Assembly: GCA_963819735.1 (NCBI GenBank)
Contig: CAWFXC010000001.1
Span: 310,001-374,000 of the forward strand
DNA from: CAWFXC01 sp963819735
Lineage (GTDB): Bacteria > Actinomycetota > Acidimicrobiia > IMCC26256 > DASPTH01
DNA length: 64,000 nucleotides
Direction of reading: 5' to 3'
Shown here: piece by piece, positions 35,337-44,127 of the stretch
Layout of the letters: each line of letters opens with the position of its first letter
Numbering within the stretch: position 1 is the first letter of the stretch
Program-made: the position numbers and the translations under genes
The notes under the pieces: generated by a model
Database searches by the model: none
What the model saw: only the letters and a program-made list of their open reading frames with translations
Told to the model about the DNA's origin: nothing

Positions 35337-36563
35337 GTGGCGCAGCGTCCGATGGAGGGTGTCCGCATCCTCGAAGTCGCGCAGTTCACCTACACACCCG
35401 CGGCGGGCGCGGTGCTCGCCGACTGGGGTGCCGACGTCATCAAGGTCGAGCACGCGGTCACCGGCGACGCGCAACGCGGCATGCGCGGCCTCAGTGGATG
35501 GAAGGAGAACAACTTCCATCCGATCATCGAGCACCCCAACCGCGGGAAGCGCAGTGTCGGCCTGGCGTTGGAGCACCCGGCCGCGCTCGAGGTGCTCTAC
35601 GAGCTGGCCCGCACGAGCGACGTGTTCCTCACCAACTTCCTCCCTGACGCCCGCACGCGGTTGAAGATCGAGGTCGAAGACATCCGGGCCGTCAACCCGC
35701 AGATCATCTACGTGCGCGGCAGTGCGTTCGGCGTCCGCGGCCCCGAGGCCACGCGGGGCGGGTACGACGCCACCGCCTATTGGGCGCGTACCGGAGCGGC
35801 GGTGGGGGTGCGCCCGCCCGACTACGACGGGCTGATCGGGATGCCCGCGCCCGCCTATGGCGACTCGCTCGGCGGGATGACCATCGCCGGCGGCATCGCC
35901 GCCGCGCTGTTCTCCCGCGACCGCACCGGTGAACCGTCGGTGGTCGACGTGTCGCTCCTCAGCGTCGGGTTGTGGGCGAGCGGGTTGGCCGTCGACATCT
36001 CGCTGGCCAACGGTGAGCCGTGGCCGGGCGGCGCGATGGGGAACCCGCCCGAAGCCATGACCAATCCGCTCGCCGGCCCGGTCAAGACCTCCGACGGGCG
36101 CCACATATACCTCGCGATGATGCAACCCGGGCGCTACTGGGCCGACTTCTGTCGTCACATCGGTCGCGAGGAACTGATCGACGACGAACGCTGGAACACG
36201 GCCGAGAAGCTGTTCGAGAACGCGCCGTCGGCGGGCGCGATCGTGCACGAGGTCATCGGGTCGAAGCCCTACGCATACTGGGTGGAGAAGCTTCGCACGC
36301 TCGAAGGTCAATGGGCGCCGGTGCAGGACAGCCTGGAGCTCGGGAACGATCCGCAGATCCGGGCCAACGGACTCATCGCCGAGATCACCGACGCCGACGG
36401 CACCGCGCGTGAGCTCGTCGCCAATCCGGTGCAGTTCGACGAACAACCGGCGGTGCTGAACCGGGGCCCGCTGTTCGCCGAGCACACCGACGAAGTCCTC
36501 CGCGAGCTCGGTCGTACCGAAGAGGAGATCATCAACCTCAAGATCGAAGGGGCGGTCACGTGA
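35337..36563 (+). CDS. CaiB/BaiF-family CoA transferase
   Basis: A 408-residue family III CoA transferase. GTG at 35337 has AAGGAGG 5 bases upstream. ILEVAQFTYTPAAGAVLADW and GADVIKVEHAVTGDAQRGM are the CoA-binding N-terminus; NRGKRSVGLALEHPAALEVL and DVFLTNFLPDARTRLKIEVE follow. The catalytic Asp is probably in YDATAYWARTG. It would transfer CoA between carboxylic acids to activate a substrate for beta-oxidation. It overlaps the monooxygenase gene by 4 bases, so activation and oxygenation may act in one pathway. Confidence 0.92.
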   Translation: MAQRPMEGVRILEVAQFTYTPAAGAVLADWGADVIKVEHAVTGDAQRGMRGLSGWKENNFHPIIEHPNRGKRSVGLALEHPAALEVLYELARTSDVFLTNFLPDARTRLKIEVEDIRAVNPQIIYVRGSAFGVRGPEATRGGYDATAYWARTGAAVGVRPPDYDGLIGMPAPAYGDSLGGMTIAGGIAAALFSRDRTGEPSVVDVSLLSVGLWASGLAVDISLANGEPWPGGAMGNPPEAMTNPLAGPVKTSDGRHIYLAMMQPGRYWADFCRHIGREELIDDERWNTAEKLFENAPSAGAIVHEVIGSKPYAYWVEKLRTLEGQWAPVQDSLELGNDPQIRANGLIAEITDADGTARELVANPVQFDEQPAVLNRGPLFAEHTDEVLRELGRTEEEIINLKIEGAVT

Positions 36564-38026
36564 TGGAACCGATCCGCCATCGCGTCGCGATCATCGGTGC
36601 CGGGCCCGGCGGGATCTGCACCGGGTACAAGCTGCTCGAAGCCGGCTACCACGACTTCGTAATCCTGGAACGGGCCACCGGCGTCGGCGGAACGTGGTGG
36701 CACAACCGCTACCCCGGTGCCGAATGCGACGTGCGCTCGCACCTCTACTCCTTCTCGTTCGCGCTGAACCCCGATTGGTCGCGTCCGTACGCGGGCCAAG
36801 AGGAGATCCGCGCCTACCTCGAGCAGTGCGTCGAGCGGTTCGGGCTCGAGCCGCACCTGCGCCTCGGCACCGCGGTGCGCGCCGCGCACTGGGACGACGA
36901 GCGATCGGTGTGGCGACTCACCCTCGACCCCGGTGACGACCTCGAGGCCGACGTGGTCGTGAGCGCGCTCGGCATGTTCGGCGCCCCCGTCGACCCCGAC
37001 ATCCCCGGCCTCGACACCTTCGAGGGGACGCGGTTCCACTCCGCCCGCTGGGACCACGACCACGACCTCACCGGCGAGGCGGTGGCGGTGATCGGCAGCG
37101 CGGCCAGCGCGGTGCAGTTCGTGCCCGAGATCGCCAAGGACGTCGGCCGGCTCGACCTGTACCAGCGGTCGGCGAACTGGGTGCTGCCCAAGGAGGACAC
37201 GCCCTTCACCGACGCGCAGCTCGCCGAGTTCCGCGCCAATCCCGACGCGGTCGACGAGTTGCGCGACGAGATCTTCGGCGTGGTCGACGCCACCATCACC
37301 TTCTCGAACCCGAAGCTGTTGAGTGGAGCCGAGGCGGCCGGGCTCCGGAACCTGGCGGTGGTCGAGGACGAAGCGGTCCGGCGACGGCTCACGCCCGACA
37401 TGCCGTTCGGGTGCAAGCGCCCGCTGACGTCGAACGTCTACTACCCCACCTTCAACCGCCCGAACGTCGAGTTGGTGGTCGATCCGATCGACCGGATCAC
37501 GCCCCACGGCGTCGTCACCGCCGACGGCAAGGAGCGCGCGGTCGACACCATCGTGCTGGCCACCGGGTTCGCGACCACGAAGTACCTGTCGGCCATCGAG
37601 GTCGTCGGCCGCAACGGTCGTGCCATCGCCGACGAATGGGCCGACGGCGCGCAGGCCTACCTGGGCATCGCCACGTCGGGCTTCCCGAACCTGTTCATGC
37701 TGTACGGGCCCAACACGAACAACGGCTCGATCATCTACATGATCGAGTGTCAGGTCGACTACGTCATGCGCCAACTCCGACGCCTCGACGACGAGCACCT
37801 CGCGTGGCTCGACGTTCGCCGCGACGTGATGGAGGAGTACAACGTCGCGTTGCAACGCGACCTCGACGCGGTGCAGGTCTGGCAGGCCGGGTGCCACGGC
37901 TACTACCGCGGCCCGTCCGGACGCATCGTCACACAGTGGCCGCACACGATGAGCGAGTACCGCGCCCGCACGCAACGGCCCGACCCCGACGCGTACGAAG
38001 TCGAGACCGCCGCCGTGCTCACCTAA
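36560..38026 (+). CDS. Flavin-containing (Baeyer-Villiger-type) monooxygenase
   Basis: A 488-residue FAD/NADPH enzyme. AIIGAGPGGICTGYKLLEAG binds FAD, GVGGTWWHNRYPGAECD is the typical BVMO block, FEGTRFHSARWD matches the fingerprint FxGxxxHxxxW, and AVIGSAASAVQFVPEI binds NADPH. VLATGFATTKYL and NLFMLYGPNTNNGS are further family blocks. It would insert oxygen next to a ketone, giving an ester or lactone, as in steroid or terpene ring degradation. It starts within the CoA transferase stop; the LLM gene follows 10 bases later. Confidence 0.93.
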   Translation: MMEPIRHRVAIIGAGPGGICTGYKLLEAGYHDFVILERATGVGGTWWHNRYPGAECDVRSHLYSFSFALNPDWSRPYAGQEEIRAYLEQCVERFGLEPHLRLGTAVRAAHWDDERSVWRLTLDPGDDLEADVVVSALGMFGAPVDPDIPGLDTFEGTRFHSARWDHDHDLTGEAVAVIGSAASAVQFVPEIAKDVGRLDLYQRSANWVLPKEDTPFTDAQLAEFRANPDAVDELRDEIFGVVDATITFSNPKLLSGAEAAGLRNLAVVEDEAVRRRLTPDMPFGCKRPLTSNVYYPTFNRPNVELVVDPIDRITPHGVVTADGKERAVDTIVLATGFATTKYLSAIEVVGRNGRAIADEWADGAQAYLGIATSGFPNLFMLYGPNTNNGSIIYMIECQVDYVMRQLRRLDDEHLAWLDVRRDVMEEYNVALQRDLDAVQVWQAGCHGYYRGPSGRIVTQWPHTMSEYRARTQRPDPDAYEVETAAVLT

Positions 38027-38036
38027 CCGCGCATTC

Positions 38037-38933
38037 GTGGAGTTCGGCCTGACCATCCCGCACACCGGGCGCGACGCGTCGCCCCGATTCGTGCGCGAGT
38101 TCTGCACCACTGCCGAAGCACTCGGCTTCGACGGGCTGTGGACGGTCGACCACCTGGTGATGCCCCGCCACACCGACTCCGTGTATCCGCTCGGTCCGCG
38201 CCCGACCGCGATCGCCGACGACGCGGTCTCGAAGGAGCTCGCCCCCAACTACGAGATGATGACGACCCTGGCCTGGGTGGCCGGCTTCACCGACACGATC
38301 AAGCTCGGCACCTCGGTCGCGGTGCTCCCGATCCGGAATCCGGTGGCCAACGCCCGGCAGCTCGCCTCGCTCGACGTGTACTCGGGCGGCCGGGTGGTCC
38401 TGGGGGTGGGCGTCGGTTGGCTCCGCGAGGAGGCCGAGGCGATGGGGATGCCGTGGGACCACCGTGGCCGCCGCAGCGAGGAGCACATCGCGCTCCTGCG
38501 TACGCTGTGGTGCACCGACGGCGACGTGGTCGAGTTCCACGGCGAGTTCTACGACCTGCCGCCGATGGACCCCGAGCCCCGGCCGGTGCAGCGACCGATC
38601 CCGATCTTGATCGGTGGCCACAGCGACGCCGCGCTCGAGCGCGCCGCCCGCATCGGCGACGGCTGGATCGCGGCGTCGATGTCGCCGCGCCGACTGGCCG
38701 AGCACTGGGGCACGCTGCGCGCGGCCGCCGAACGCCAGGGTCGCGATCCCGCGTCGCTGCGCGTCGTGACGAGTGTGACGCGGCGCGGCGCGGCGTCGCT
38801 CGTCGACCTGATCGGCGAGTACGCGTCCATGGGCGTCGACCACCTCCAGCTCGGGCTCTTCGGGCGGTCCCCCGAGGCGACGCTCGACAACGTGCGGCGC
38901 TTCGCCGACGAGGTGATCCCCGCGTTCCGTTGA
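38037..38933 (+). CDS. LLM-class F420-dependent oxidoreductase
   Basis: A 298-residue luciferase-fold protein with a GTG start. EFGLTIPHTGRDASPRFVRE and GFDGLWTVDHLVMPRHTDSV are N-terminal strands; IKLGTSVAVLPIRNPVANAR and GGRVVLGVGVGWLREEAEAM are the classical F420-LLM blocks; PIPILIGGHSDAALERAARI closes the barrel. The substrate is unknown. It ends the operon with the CoA transferase and monooxygenase genes. Confidence 0.92.
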   Translation: MEFGLTIPHTGRDASPRFVREFCTTAEALGFDGLWTVDHLVMPRHTDSVYPLGPRPTAIADDAVSKELAPNYEMMTTLAWVAGFTDTIKLGTSVAVLPIRNPVANARQLASLDVYSGGRVVLGVGVGWLREEAEAMGMPWDHRGRRSEEHIALLRTLWCTDGDVVEFHGEFYDLPPMDPEPRPVQRPIPILIGGHSDAALERAARIGDGWIAASMSPRRLAEHWGTLRAAAERQGRDPASLRVVTSVTRRGAASLVDLIGEYASMGVDHLQLGLFGRSPEATLDNVRRFADEVIPAFR

Positions 38934-39038
38934 CCGCGCGCGGCTGGTGCCGGGCGACCCGTGTTTGGCATCGCGGGCCCGGTGGTGTATTTGTGGATGT
39001 CTCCGGATGGTCACCGCGGGTCAGATGCTGGGAGCGCG

Positions 39039-39209
39039 ATGGGAGCGATCGGCGAGCCGAAGCGTGAGATCCACATTCCGGTGACCCGGCCCGGGGCACC
39101 CGAGCCCCGGCGGGCCCCGGAGCCCGTGCCCGAATCGCCCCCGCCCGAGCCGGGCGTGCCGGATCCGACCCTGCCCGGCCACGAGCTGCCGGTCCCCGCG
39201 GGGACCTGA
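39039..39209 (+). CDS. Small proline-rich protein
   Basis: A 56-residue protein from ATG 39039: MGAIGEPKREIHIPVTRPGA, then a Pro/Glu-rich tail ending in HELPVPAGT. It is too short and low-complexity to classify, yet IGEPKREI followed by a Pro-rich tail looks like a short family I associate with Acidimicrobiia and related groups. It probably has no fixed fold. It lies 13 bases before the next gene. Confidence 0.5.
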   Translation: MGAIGEPKREIHIPVTRPGAPEPRRAPEPVPESPPPEPGVPDPTLPGHELPVPAGT

Positions 39210-39222
39210 ACCGAGCCGCCGC

Positions 39223-40047
39223 GTGGCCCTGCCGTGGGACGTCTTCGCCACCCCGATCGAGGCCAAGAAGCTGACCCGCCTCGGGGTGGAGCGGGACGCG
39301 GTGGTGCTGCGGCCGGCGTTCTTCCGCCAACTGGGACCGTCGTACGGCGTCGTGGCGGAAGCGACGTGCCCGCTCGCGCCCCACGACGCCCCGCAGGCCG
39401 ACTGCAGCTGTGGGTTCTACGCGGTCGCCGACGAGAGCCAGCTCTGGCGGCTCGGGGCCGACGAACCCGAGTTGGCGGTCGCGGAGGTCGAGCTCGCGGG
39501 CCGGGTCATCGAGCACGACCACGGGTACCGGGCGAGCGATCAGCGGGTCACCGAAGTTCGCCTCCACGGCGCGTGCGTGCGCTGCGGGAGCCGGGCCGAG
39601 GTGCTGCACCGCCGCCGGTTCGGCACGCTGGTGCCGTCGTGCCTCCGTTGCGCCCGACGCCCGATGAGCCTCGACGAAGCCAGCGCGTCGCTCGGGGCGC
39701 CGGTGCGGCTCACCACCGACGCCGCCGCACCCGCCCCGCGGCTGCACCGGCTGGAGTTCGTGTTGGCCCAGGTGATGGTCCCCGTGCTCCTGCTCGCCAT
39801 CGCGGCGGCGGTGGCGGGGGCCACCGGCTCGGCGGTGGCGCTCGCGGTCGGCCAGCTGGCGATCGTGATGTGGTTGGTGACCGCGCCGTCGACCCTCGTG
39901 CGGCTGGCCGATCGCTTCGGCATCGTCGGTCGCGAAGCGGTGCGTTTGCAACATCGGTGGAGCCCGGTGGTGGCGGCCGTCGCCATCGGCTGTGACGTGC
40001 TGTTGACCATCGTCGTGATCGCGCTCCGCAACGTCATCGTGTACTGA
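39223..40047 (+). CDS. Membrane protein of unknown function with Cys-rich motifs
   Basis: A 274-residue protein starting with GTG. The N-terminal soluble part has a Cys cluster (ATCPLAPHDAPQADCSCGFY) and a zinc-ribbon-like pair (CVRCGS and CLRCAR). The C-terminal third has hydrophobic segments at about residues 178-200, 205-228 and 247-270. I recognise no domain. A cytoplasmic or extracytoplasmic metal-binding head on a membrane anchor is the simplest reading. Confidence 0.7.
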   Translation: MALPWDVFATPIEAKKLTRLGVERDAVVLRPAFFRQLGPSYGVVAEATCPLAPHDAPQADCSCGFYAVADESQLWRLGADEPELAVAEVELAGRVIEHDHGYRASDQRVTEVRLHGACVRCGSRAEVLHRRRFGTLVPSCLRCARRPMSLDEASASLGAPVRLTTDAAAPAPRLHRLEFVLAQVMVPVLLLAIAAAVAGATGSAVALAVGQLAIVMWLVTAPSTLVRLADRFGIVGREAVRLQHRWSPVVAAVAIGCDVLLTIVVIALRNVIVY

Positions 40048-40087
40048 CGGGCGTACCGAGCCGCGCAACGAACGGAAGGGTCGACGC

Positions 40088-40861
40088 ATGACTGTCCACT
40101 ACGAGGTTGACGGACCGGTCGCGGTCGTCACCATCGATCGGCCCGAGGCGCGCAATGCCGTCGACGGCCCGACCGCCGAGGCGTTGTCGAGCGCGTTCCG
40201 GCGCTTCGACGCCGACGACGCCCTGAGCGCGGCCGTGCTCACCGGCGCGGGCGGCACGTTCTGCGCCGGCGCCGACCTCAAGGCGATGTCCGAACCGGGA
40301 CGACGGCGCGCCAATCGGGTGGCGACCGACGGCGACGGACCGATGGGCCCCACCCGCATGCTCCTCAGCAAGCCAGTGGTCGCCGCGGTGGAGGGCCACG
40401 CGGTGGCCGGAGGGCTCGAGCTCGCGCTGTGGTGCGATCTCCGCGTCGCCGCCGAGGGCGCGGTGTTCGGGGTGTTCTGCCGCCGGTGGGGTGTCCCGCT
40501 GGTCGACGGCGGAACCGTGCGCCTTCCCCGCATCGTCGGGCAGGGTCGCGCCCTCGACCTGGTGCTCACCGGACGCCCGGTCGCGGCCGACGAAGCACTG
40601 GCGATGGGGCTCTGCAACCGGGTGGTGCCCGCGGGCACGGCCCTGGCCGCGGCCACCGAGCTGGCGCGGGATCTCGCGCAGTTCCCGCAAGACTGCCTGC
40701 GGAGCGATCGGCTCTCCCTGTACGAGCAGTGGGACCTCGAGCTCCCGGAGGCGCTCACGGCCGAGATGGTTCGTGGTATGACGGTGGTCCGGTCCGGAGC
40801 TGTCGCCGCCGGTGCGGCGCGCTTCGCGAGTGGTGCCGGCCGCCACGGTTCGTTCGAATGA
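40088..40861 (+). CDS. Crotonase/enoyl-CoA hydratase family protein
   Basis: A 257-residue crotonase. IDRPEARNAVDGPTAEALSS, GTFCAGADLKAMSE and GHAVAGGLELALWCDLRVAA are family motifs. The region of the second catalytic residue reads CRRWGVPLVDGGTVRLPRIV, with Asp instead of Glu, typical of the mycobacterial EchA-like crotonase group. The reaction is uncertain. The start follows a GGAAGG site. It precedes the SDR gene by 49 bases. Confidence 0.9.
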   Translation: MTVHYEVDGPVAVVTIDRPEARNAVDGPTAEALSSAFRRFDADDALSAAVLTGAGGTFCAGADLKAMSEPGRRRANRVATDGDGPMGPTRMLLSKPVVAAVEGHAVAGGLELALWCDLRVAAEGAVFGVFCRRWGVPLVDGGTVRLPRIVGQGRALDLVLTGRPVAADEALAMGLCNRVVPAGTALAAATELARDLAQFPQDCLRSDRLSLYEQWDLELPEALTAEMVRGMTVVRSGAVAAGAARFASGAGRHGSFE

Positions 40862-40910
40862 GCACGACAATTCCCACGTGTACGCCATTCCCAACGAGGA
40901 GCACGTCAGC

Positions 40911-41777
40911 ATGACCAGCGAGTTTCGTGAGCAGTACGGGCCGTGGGCGTTCATCGCCGGTGCGTCGATGGGCATCGGGGCGGCGCTGTCGCACGAAGCG
41001 GCGGCGCGTGGCCTCAACGTCGTCATGATGGCGCGCGGTGAAGCCAAGTTGAACGAGGCGGCCGCCGAGGTGCGCGAACGCAACGGCGTGGAAGTGCGCG
41101 CGGTCGTCGGCGACCTCGCCAGCCCGAACATCGGTCAAGTGGTGGCCGACGCCACCGACGACCTCGAGGTCGGGCTGTTCGTGTACAACGCGACCATCGC
41201 GTTGCAGGGCAAGTTCCTCGACGTCGAAGTCAGCGAGCAACTGGCGAGCGTCGCGGTGAATTGCGCCACCCCGATCATCCTCACCAACCTCCTCGGCAAG
41301 CCGATGGCCGCGCGCGGCCGCGGCGGCATCGCGCTCGTCAGCTCGATGGGTGGCCTGCAGGGCTCGATCAACTTCGGCACCTACAACGCGGGCAAGGCAT
41401 TCGAATGGGTGCTGGCCGAGACGTTGTGGGCGGAGCTGCGCGAGGTCGGCGTCGACGCGATCACGATCTTCGTCGGCGCCACGTCGTCGCCCAACTACCT
41501 GCTGTTCCAGGAAACCCTCGATCCCGAGCTGTGCACCCGGAACGACACCGACGACCCGCTCGACCGGGCCCGGTCGCGCCTCATGAACCCGAGCACTCCG
41601 GAAGAGGTCGCCCTGGCGCTCTACGACCAGATGGGCGACGGCCCGGTGTGCTTCACGCACCCCGACGACGCCTGGGTCGCCGAGCAGGTGTTCAAGCGCT
41701 CGCGCCGCGAGGCGGTGGAGATCTGGACCGGCGTGCAGGAGACCCCGACCCGCATGGCCACCCACACCGCGCGCTGA
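40911..41777 (+). CDS. Short-chain dehydrogenase/reductase
   Basis: A 288-residue SDR. ATG at 40911 has AGGAG 10 bases upstream and gives the correct family start (MTSEFREQYGPWAFIAGASM). GASMGIG binds the cofactor, MMARGE after the second strand suggests NADP preference, Ser is in LVSSMGGLQG and the active site reads YNAGK. A long C-terminal segment (TSSPNYLLFQETLDPELC onwards) probably closes the substrate pocket. It follows the crotonase gene in the same direction. Confidence 0.9.
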   Translation: MTSEFREQYGPWAFIAGASMGIGAALSHEAAARGLNVVMMARGEAKLNEAAAEVRERNGVEVRAVVGDLASPNIGQVVADATDDLEVGLFVYNATIALQGKFLDVEVSEQLASVAVNCATPIILTNLLGKPMAARGRGGIALVSSMGGLQGSINFGTYNAGKAFEWVLAETLWAELREVGVDAITIFVGATSSPNYLLFQETLDPELCTRNDTDDPLDRARSRLMNPSTPEEVALALYDQMGDGPVCFTHPDDAWVAEQVFKRSRREAVEIWTGVQETPTRMATHTAR

Positions 41778-41800
41778 TCCGTCGCGGTCCACCCCGCTCG

Positions 41801-42634
41801 TCAGCCCGCCGGGACCCGGAGCAGCCGGCGGGCGGTGGCACCGAGGATCGCGGTCTTGTCGGCGTGCGACAACGACGACACCACGATCTGCGGCAGGAGA
41901 TGGCTGATGCGCCGCCCGACGGGATACGAGTAGAGATCCGTACCGAACACGACGCGGCCGGCTCCGAACCGGCCGACGAAGTCCTCGATGAAGTCGAAGT
42001 TGTAGCTGAGGCTGGTGTCGAAGACGATGTTCGGCGCGATCTCCGCCACGTGGAAGCACTGACGCGTTGCCTCGAACCCGCCGAACGCGTCGAGCGCGAG
42101 GATCGTGAGGTCGGGTACCCGCCGCGCCACCGACGCCAACTTCCACAGCGCCTCCTCCGGGGTGTCGTCCATGGCGTGCACGATGGGCAGCAACCCGACC
42201 TCGCCCATGCGTTCGAGGTAGCGGAGGATCCACTGACTGTCGAGTGACACTCCCTGGAAGCGGGTGTGGAAGCTCAACGCCACCAGACCGAGATCGCGAG
42301 CGGTGCGGTCGATCTCGGCGAACGCGTGGGGCCCGTCGCGCGGTTCGACGATCCCGCACGCCACCGGGAACCGCGCGGGTGTGCGGTCGCGGTAGGCCGC
42401 GATGTCGTCGTTGACGCGCTGCGTGTCGGCGAGCCCGTGGGGGCGCAGGTACCCGTGACCGGGGATCACGAGCGCCTGCCGGACCCCGCCCTCGTCCATG
42501 ATCCGCAGGCGGTCGGCGAGCTCGATCCCGGCGAACTCGTCGGCGCCGGCGTCGTCGTCGGCCAGCTCGCCCCCGAGCGCGTCGAACGCGCGGCCGACGT
42601 GGTGGTGCACGTCGAACACGTCGAACTCAGCCAA
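41801..42634 (-). CDS. Amidohydrolase family (Amidohydro_2) protein
   Basis: A 277-residue TIM-barrel hydrolase. FDVFDVHHHVGRAFDALGG gives the HxH metal motif, LVALSFHTRFQGVS and LLPIVHAMDDTPEEAL give further His, and GRVVFGTDLYSYPVGRR carries the late Asp. It is divergent from a TetR gene, with a perfect 15-bp palindrome between them, so its expression is probably induced by its substrate or a related compound. Likely a C-C or C-N bond hydrolase or decarboxylase. Confidence 0.9.
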   Translation of the reverse strand: MAEFDVFDVHHHVGRAFDALGGELADDDAGADEFAGIELADRLRIMDEGGVRQALVIPGHGYLRPHGLADTQRVNDDIAAYRDRTPARFPVACGIVEPRDGPHAFAEIDRTARDLGLVALSFHTRFQGVSLDSQWILRYLERMGEVGLLPIVHAMDDTPEEALWKLASVARRVPDLTILALDAFGGFEATRQCFHVAEIAPNIVFDTSLSYNFDFIEDFVGRFGAGRVVFGTDLYSYPVGRRISHLLPQIVVSSLSHADKTAILGATARRLLRVPAG

Positions 42635-42667
42635 CGTCGCCTGCTCACTGATGGGGGAAGGTATATT

Positions 42668-42682
42668 TCTGATGCCATCAGA
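42668..42682. promoter_or_regulatory. Perfect palindrome, probable TetR operator
   Basis: TCTGATG-C-CATCAGA is a perfect 15-bp inverse repeat, preceded by the AT-rich TATATT. It lies 33 bases before the amidohydrolase start and 23 bases before the TetR start, where it could repress both promoters. Confidence 0.7.
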
Positions 42683-42705
42683 CTGTCAATCCGGGCCGGC
42701 TCACC

Positions 42706-43275
42706 ATGGCGACACCAGTCGGGCTCGATCATCGGGCCGTGATCGAGGGGGCGGCCGAGCTCGTCGACGCCCAGGGTCTCGACGCCCTCACGCTGGCTGC
42801 GCTCGCCGCCCGGCTGGGCATCCGCAGCCAGTCGCTCTACGCGCACGTCGACGGGCTCGACGGCCTCCTGCGTGACCTCGCGCTCCACGCGGTGCAGATG
42901 CTCGGCGAGGAGCTCCGGGCGTCGGCCATCGGGCGGACGCGCCGGGACGCGCTGGTGGCGGTGGCCGGGGTGTACTGGTCGTTCGCCACCGAGCACCCCG
43001 GGCTCTACGCAGCCACGATCCGGGGGCCGGGACGCGACACCGAGCTGGCGGCGGCGAACGAGCACGCGGCCGAGGCGCTCAGCCGGGTGCTCCGTTCGTT
43101 CGGCCTCGACGGCACCGACAACGTGCACGCCTACCGGGCGGTCTGGTCGGGGATCCACGGGTTCCTCGCTCTCGAACACGCGGGCGTGCTGCAGCGCCCG
43201 GCGTCACCGCGCGAGAGTTACCGCCGCATGATCGCGATGTTCGCCGACGCGCTCGAGCGGGGCGAGCCGGTCTGA
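42706..43275 (+). CDS. TetR-family transcriptional regulator
   Basis: A 189-residue regulator. The N-terminal HTH (residues about 10-55; HRAVIEGAAELVDAQGLDAL, then LAARLGIRSQSLYAHVDG) is standard TetR, and the C-terminal domain with YWSFATEHPGLYAATIRGPG and AVWSGIHGFLALEHAGVL is the WHG (TetR_C_33) type. The palindrome upstream is its likely operator. It probably regulates the divergent amidohydrolase and perhaps the SDR gene 27 bases downstream. Confidence 0.93.
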   Translation: MATPVGLDHRAVIEGAAELVDAQGLDALTLAALAARLGIRSQSLYAHVDGLDGLLRDLALHAVQMLGEELRASAIGRTRRDALVAVAGVYWSFATEHPGLYAATIRGPGRDTELAAANEHAAEALSRVLRSFGLDGTDNVHAYRAVWSGIHGFLALEHAGVLQRPASPRESYRRMIAMFADALERGEPV

Positions 43276-43302
43276 ACAACCGGGTGTGGAAACGGGGGAA
43301 AC

Positions 43303-44127
43303 GTGCGAGGACTCCAGGGGAAAGTGGCCGTCGTGACCGGGGGCGGCAACGGGATCGGCCGCGCGTGCTGCGAGCGCTTCGCCGAGGAGGGCGTCGACGT
43401 CGTCGTCGTCGACATCCTGGAGGAAGCCGGCGCGGCGACAATGACCGCGGTCGCGGAACGCGGCGGACGCTCGATCTTCGTCGCCGCCGATGCCGCCGAC
43501 AAAGCCGACAACGACGCACTGGTCGAACGCGCGGTCGACGCCTTCGGCGGGGTCGACATCCTCGTGACCGCGGCGGGCATCGCGTGGCGCGGCTACCGCA
43601 GTGGCGACGTCGCGGCCCAGGAGGCGATGCTCGAGCGCGGGCGCACGCCGGCCGGCCCCGCGGAGCGGTTCGTCGACACGCCGCTCGAGGACTGGCAGGC
43701 GGTGCTCGACATCAACCTCACCGGCACGCTGCTGTCGATCCAGTCGGCCGCCCGGCGGATGTTGGCGCAGGAGCGCGGTGGGGCGATCGTCACCATCGCG
43801 TCGATCGCGGCCAAGCATCCGGAAGCGGGCGCGGTCGCGTACGGCGTGTCGAAGGCCGGCGTCTGGATGCTCACCAAGCACGCGGCCGCGCTCCTCGCCG
43901 CCTCGGGCATCCGGGTCAACGCGGTCGGCCCGGGCTTCATCGACACCAACATGACGCGGATCATCCAGGACGTCGGCCTGGCCGACGCCGTCCTCGCTCA
44001 GGTGCCGATGCGGCGGTTCGGCCGGCCGTCGGAGATCGCCGACGCGGTGGCGTTCCTCGCCAGCGACGAAGCGTCGTACGTGACCGGCGAGCTGTTGCAC
44101 CCCGACGGGGGCTTCTTCACCGACTGA
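43303..44127 (+). CDS. Short-chain dehydrogenase/reductase
   Basis: A 274-residue SDR starting with GTG. VAVVTGGGNGIGRACCERFA, DILEEAG (acidic residue for NAD), AGIAWRGY in place of NNAG, an inserted loop (MLERGRTPAGPAERFVDTPL), Ser in TIASIAAKHP, and YGVSK. The C-terminal TGELLHPDGGFFTD is normal. It follows the TetR gene and may belong to its regulon. Its end overlaps the glycosyltransferase stop by a few bases in convergent orientation. Confidence 0.91.
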   Translation: MRGLQGKVAVVTGGGNGIGRACCERFAEEGVDVVVVDILEEAGAATMTAVAERGGRSIFVAADAADKADNDALVERAVDAFGGVDILVTAAGIAWRGYRSGDVAAQEAMLERGRTPAGPAERFVDTPLEDWQAVLDINLTGTLLSIQSAARRMLAQERGGAIVTIASIAAKHPEAGAVAYGVSKAGVWMLTKHAAALLAASGIRVNAVGPGFIDTNMTRIIQDVGLADAVLAQVPMRRFGRPSEIADAVAFLASDEASYVTGELLHPDGGFFTD

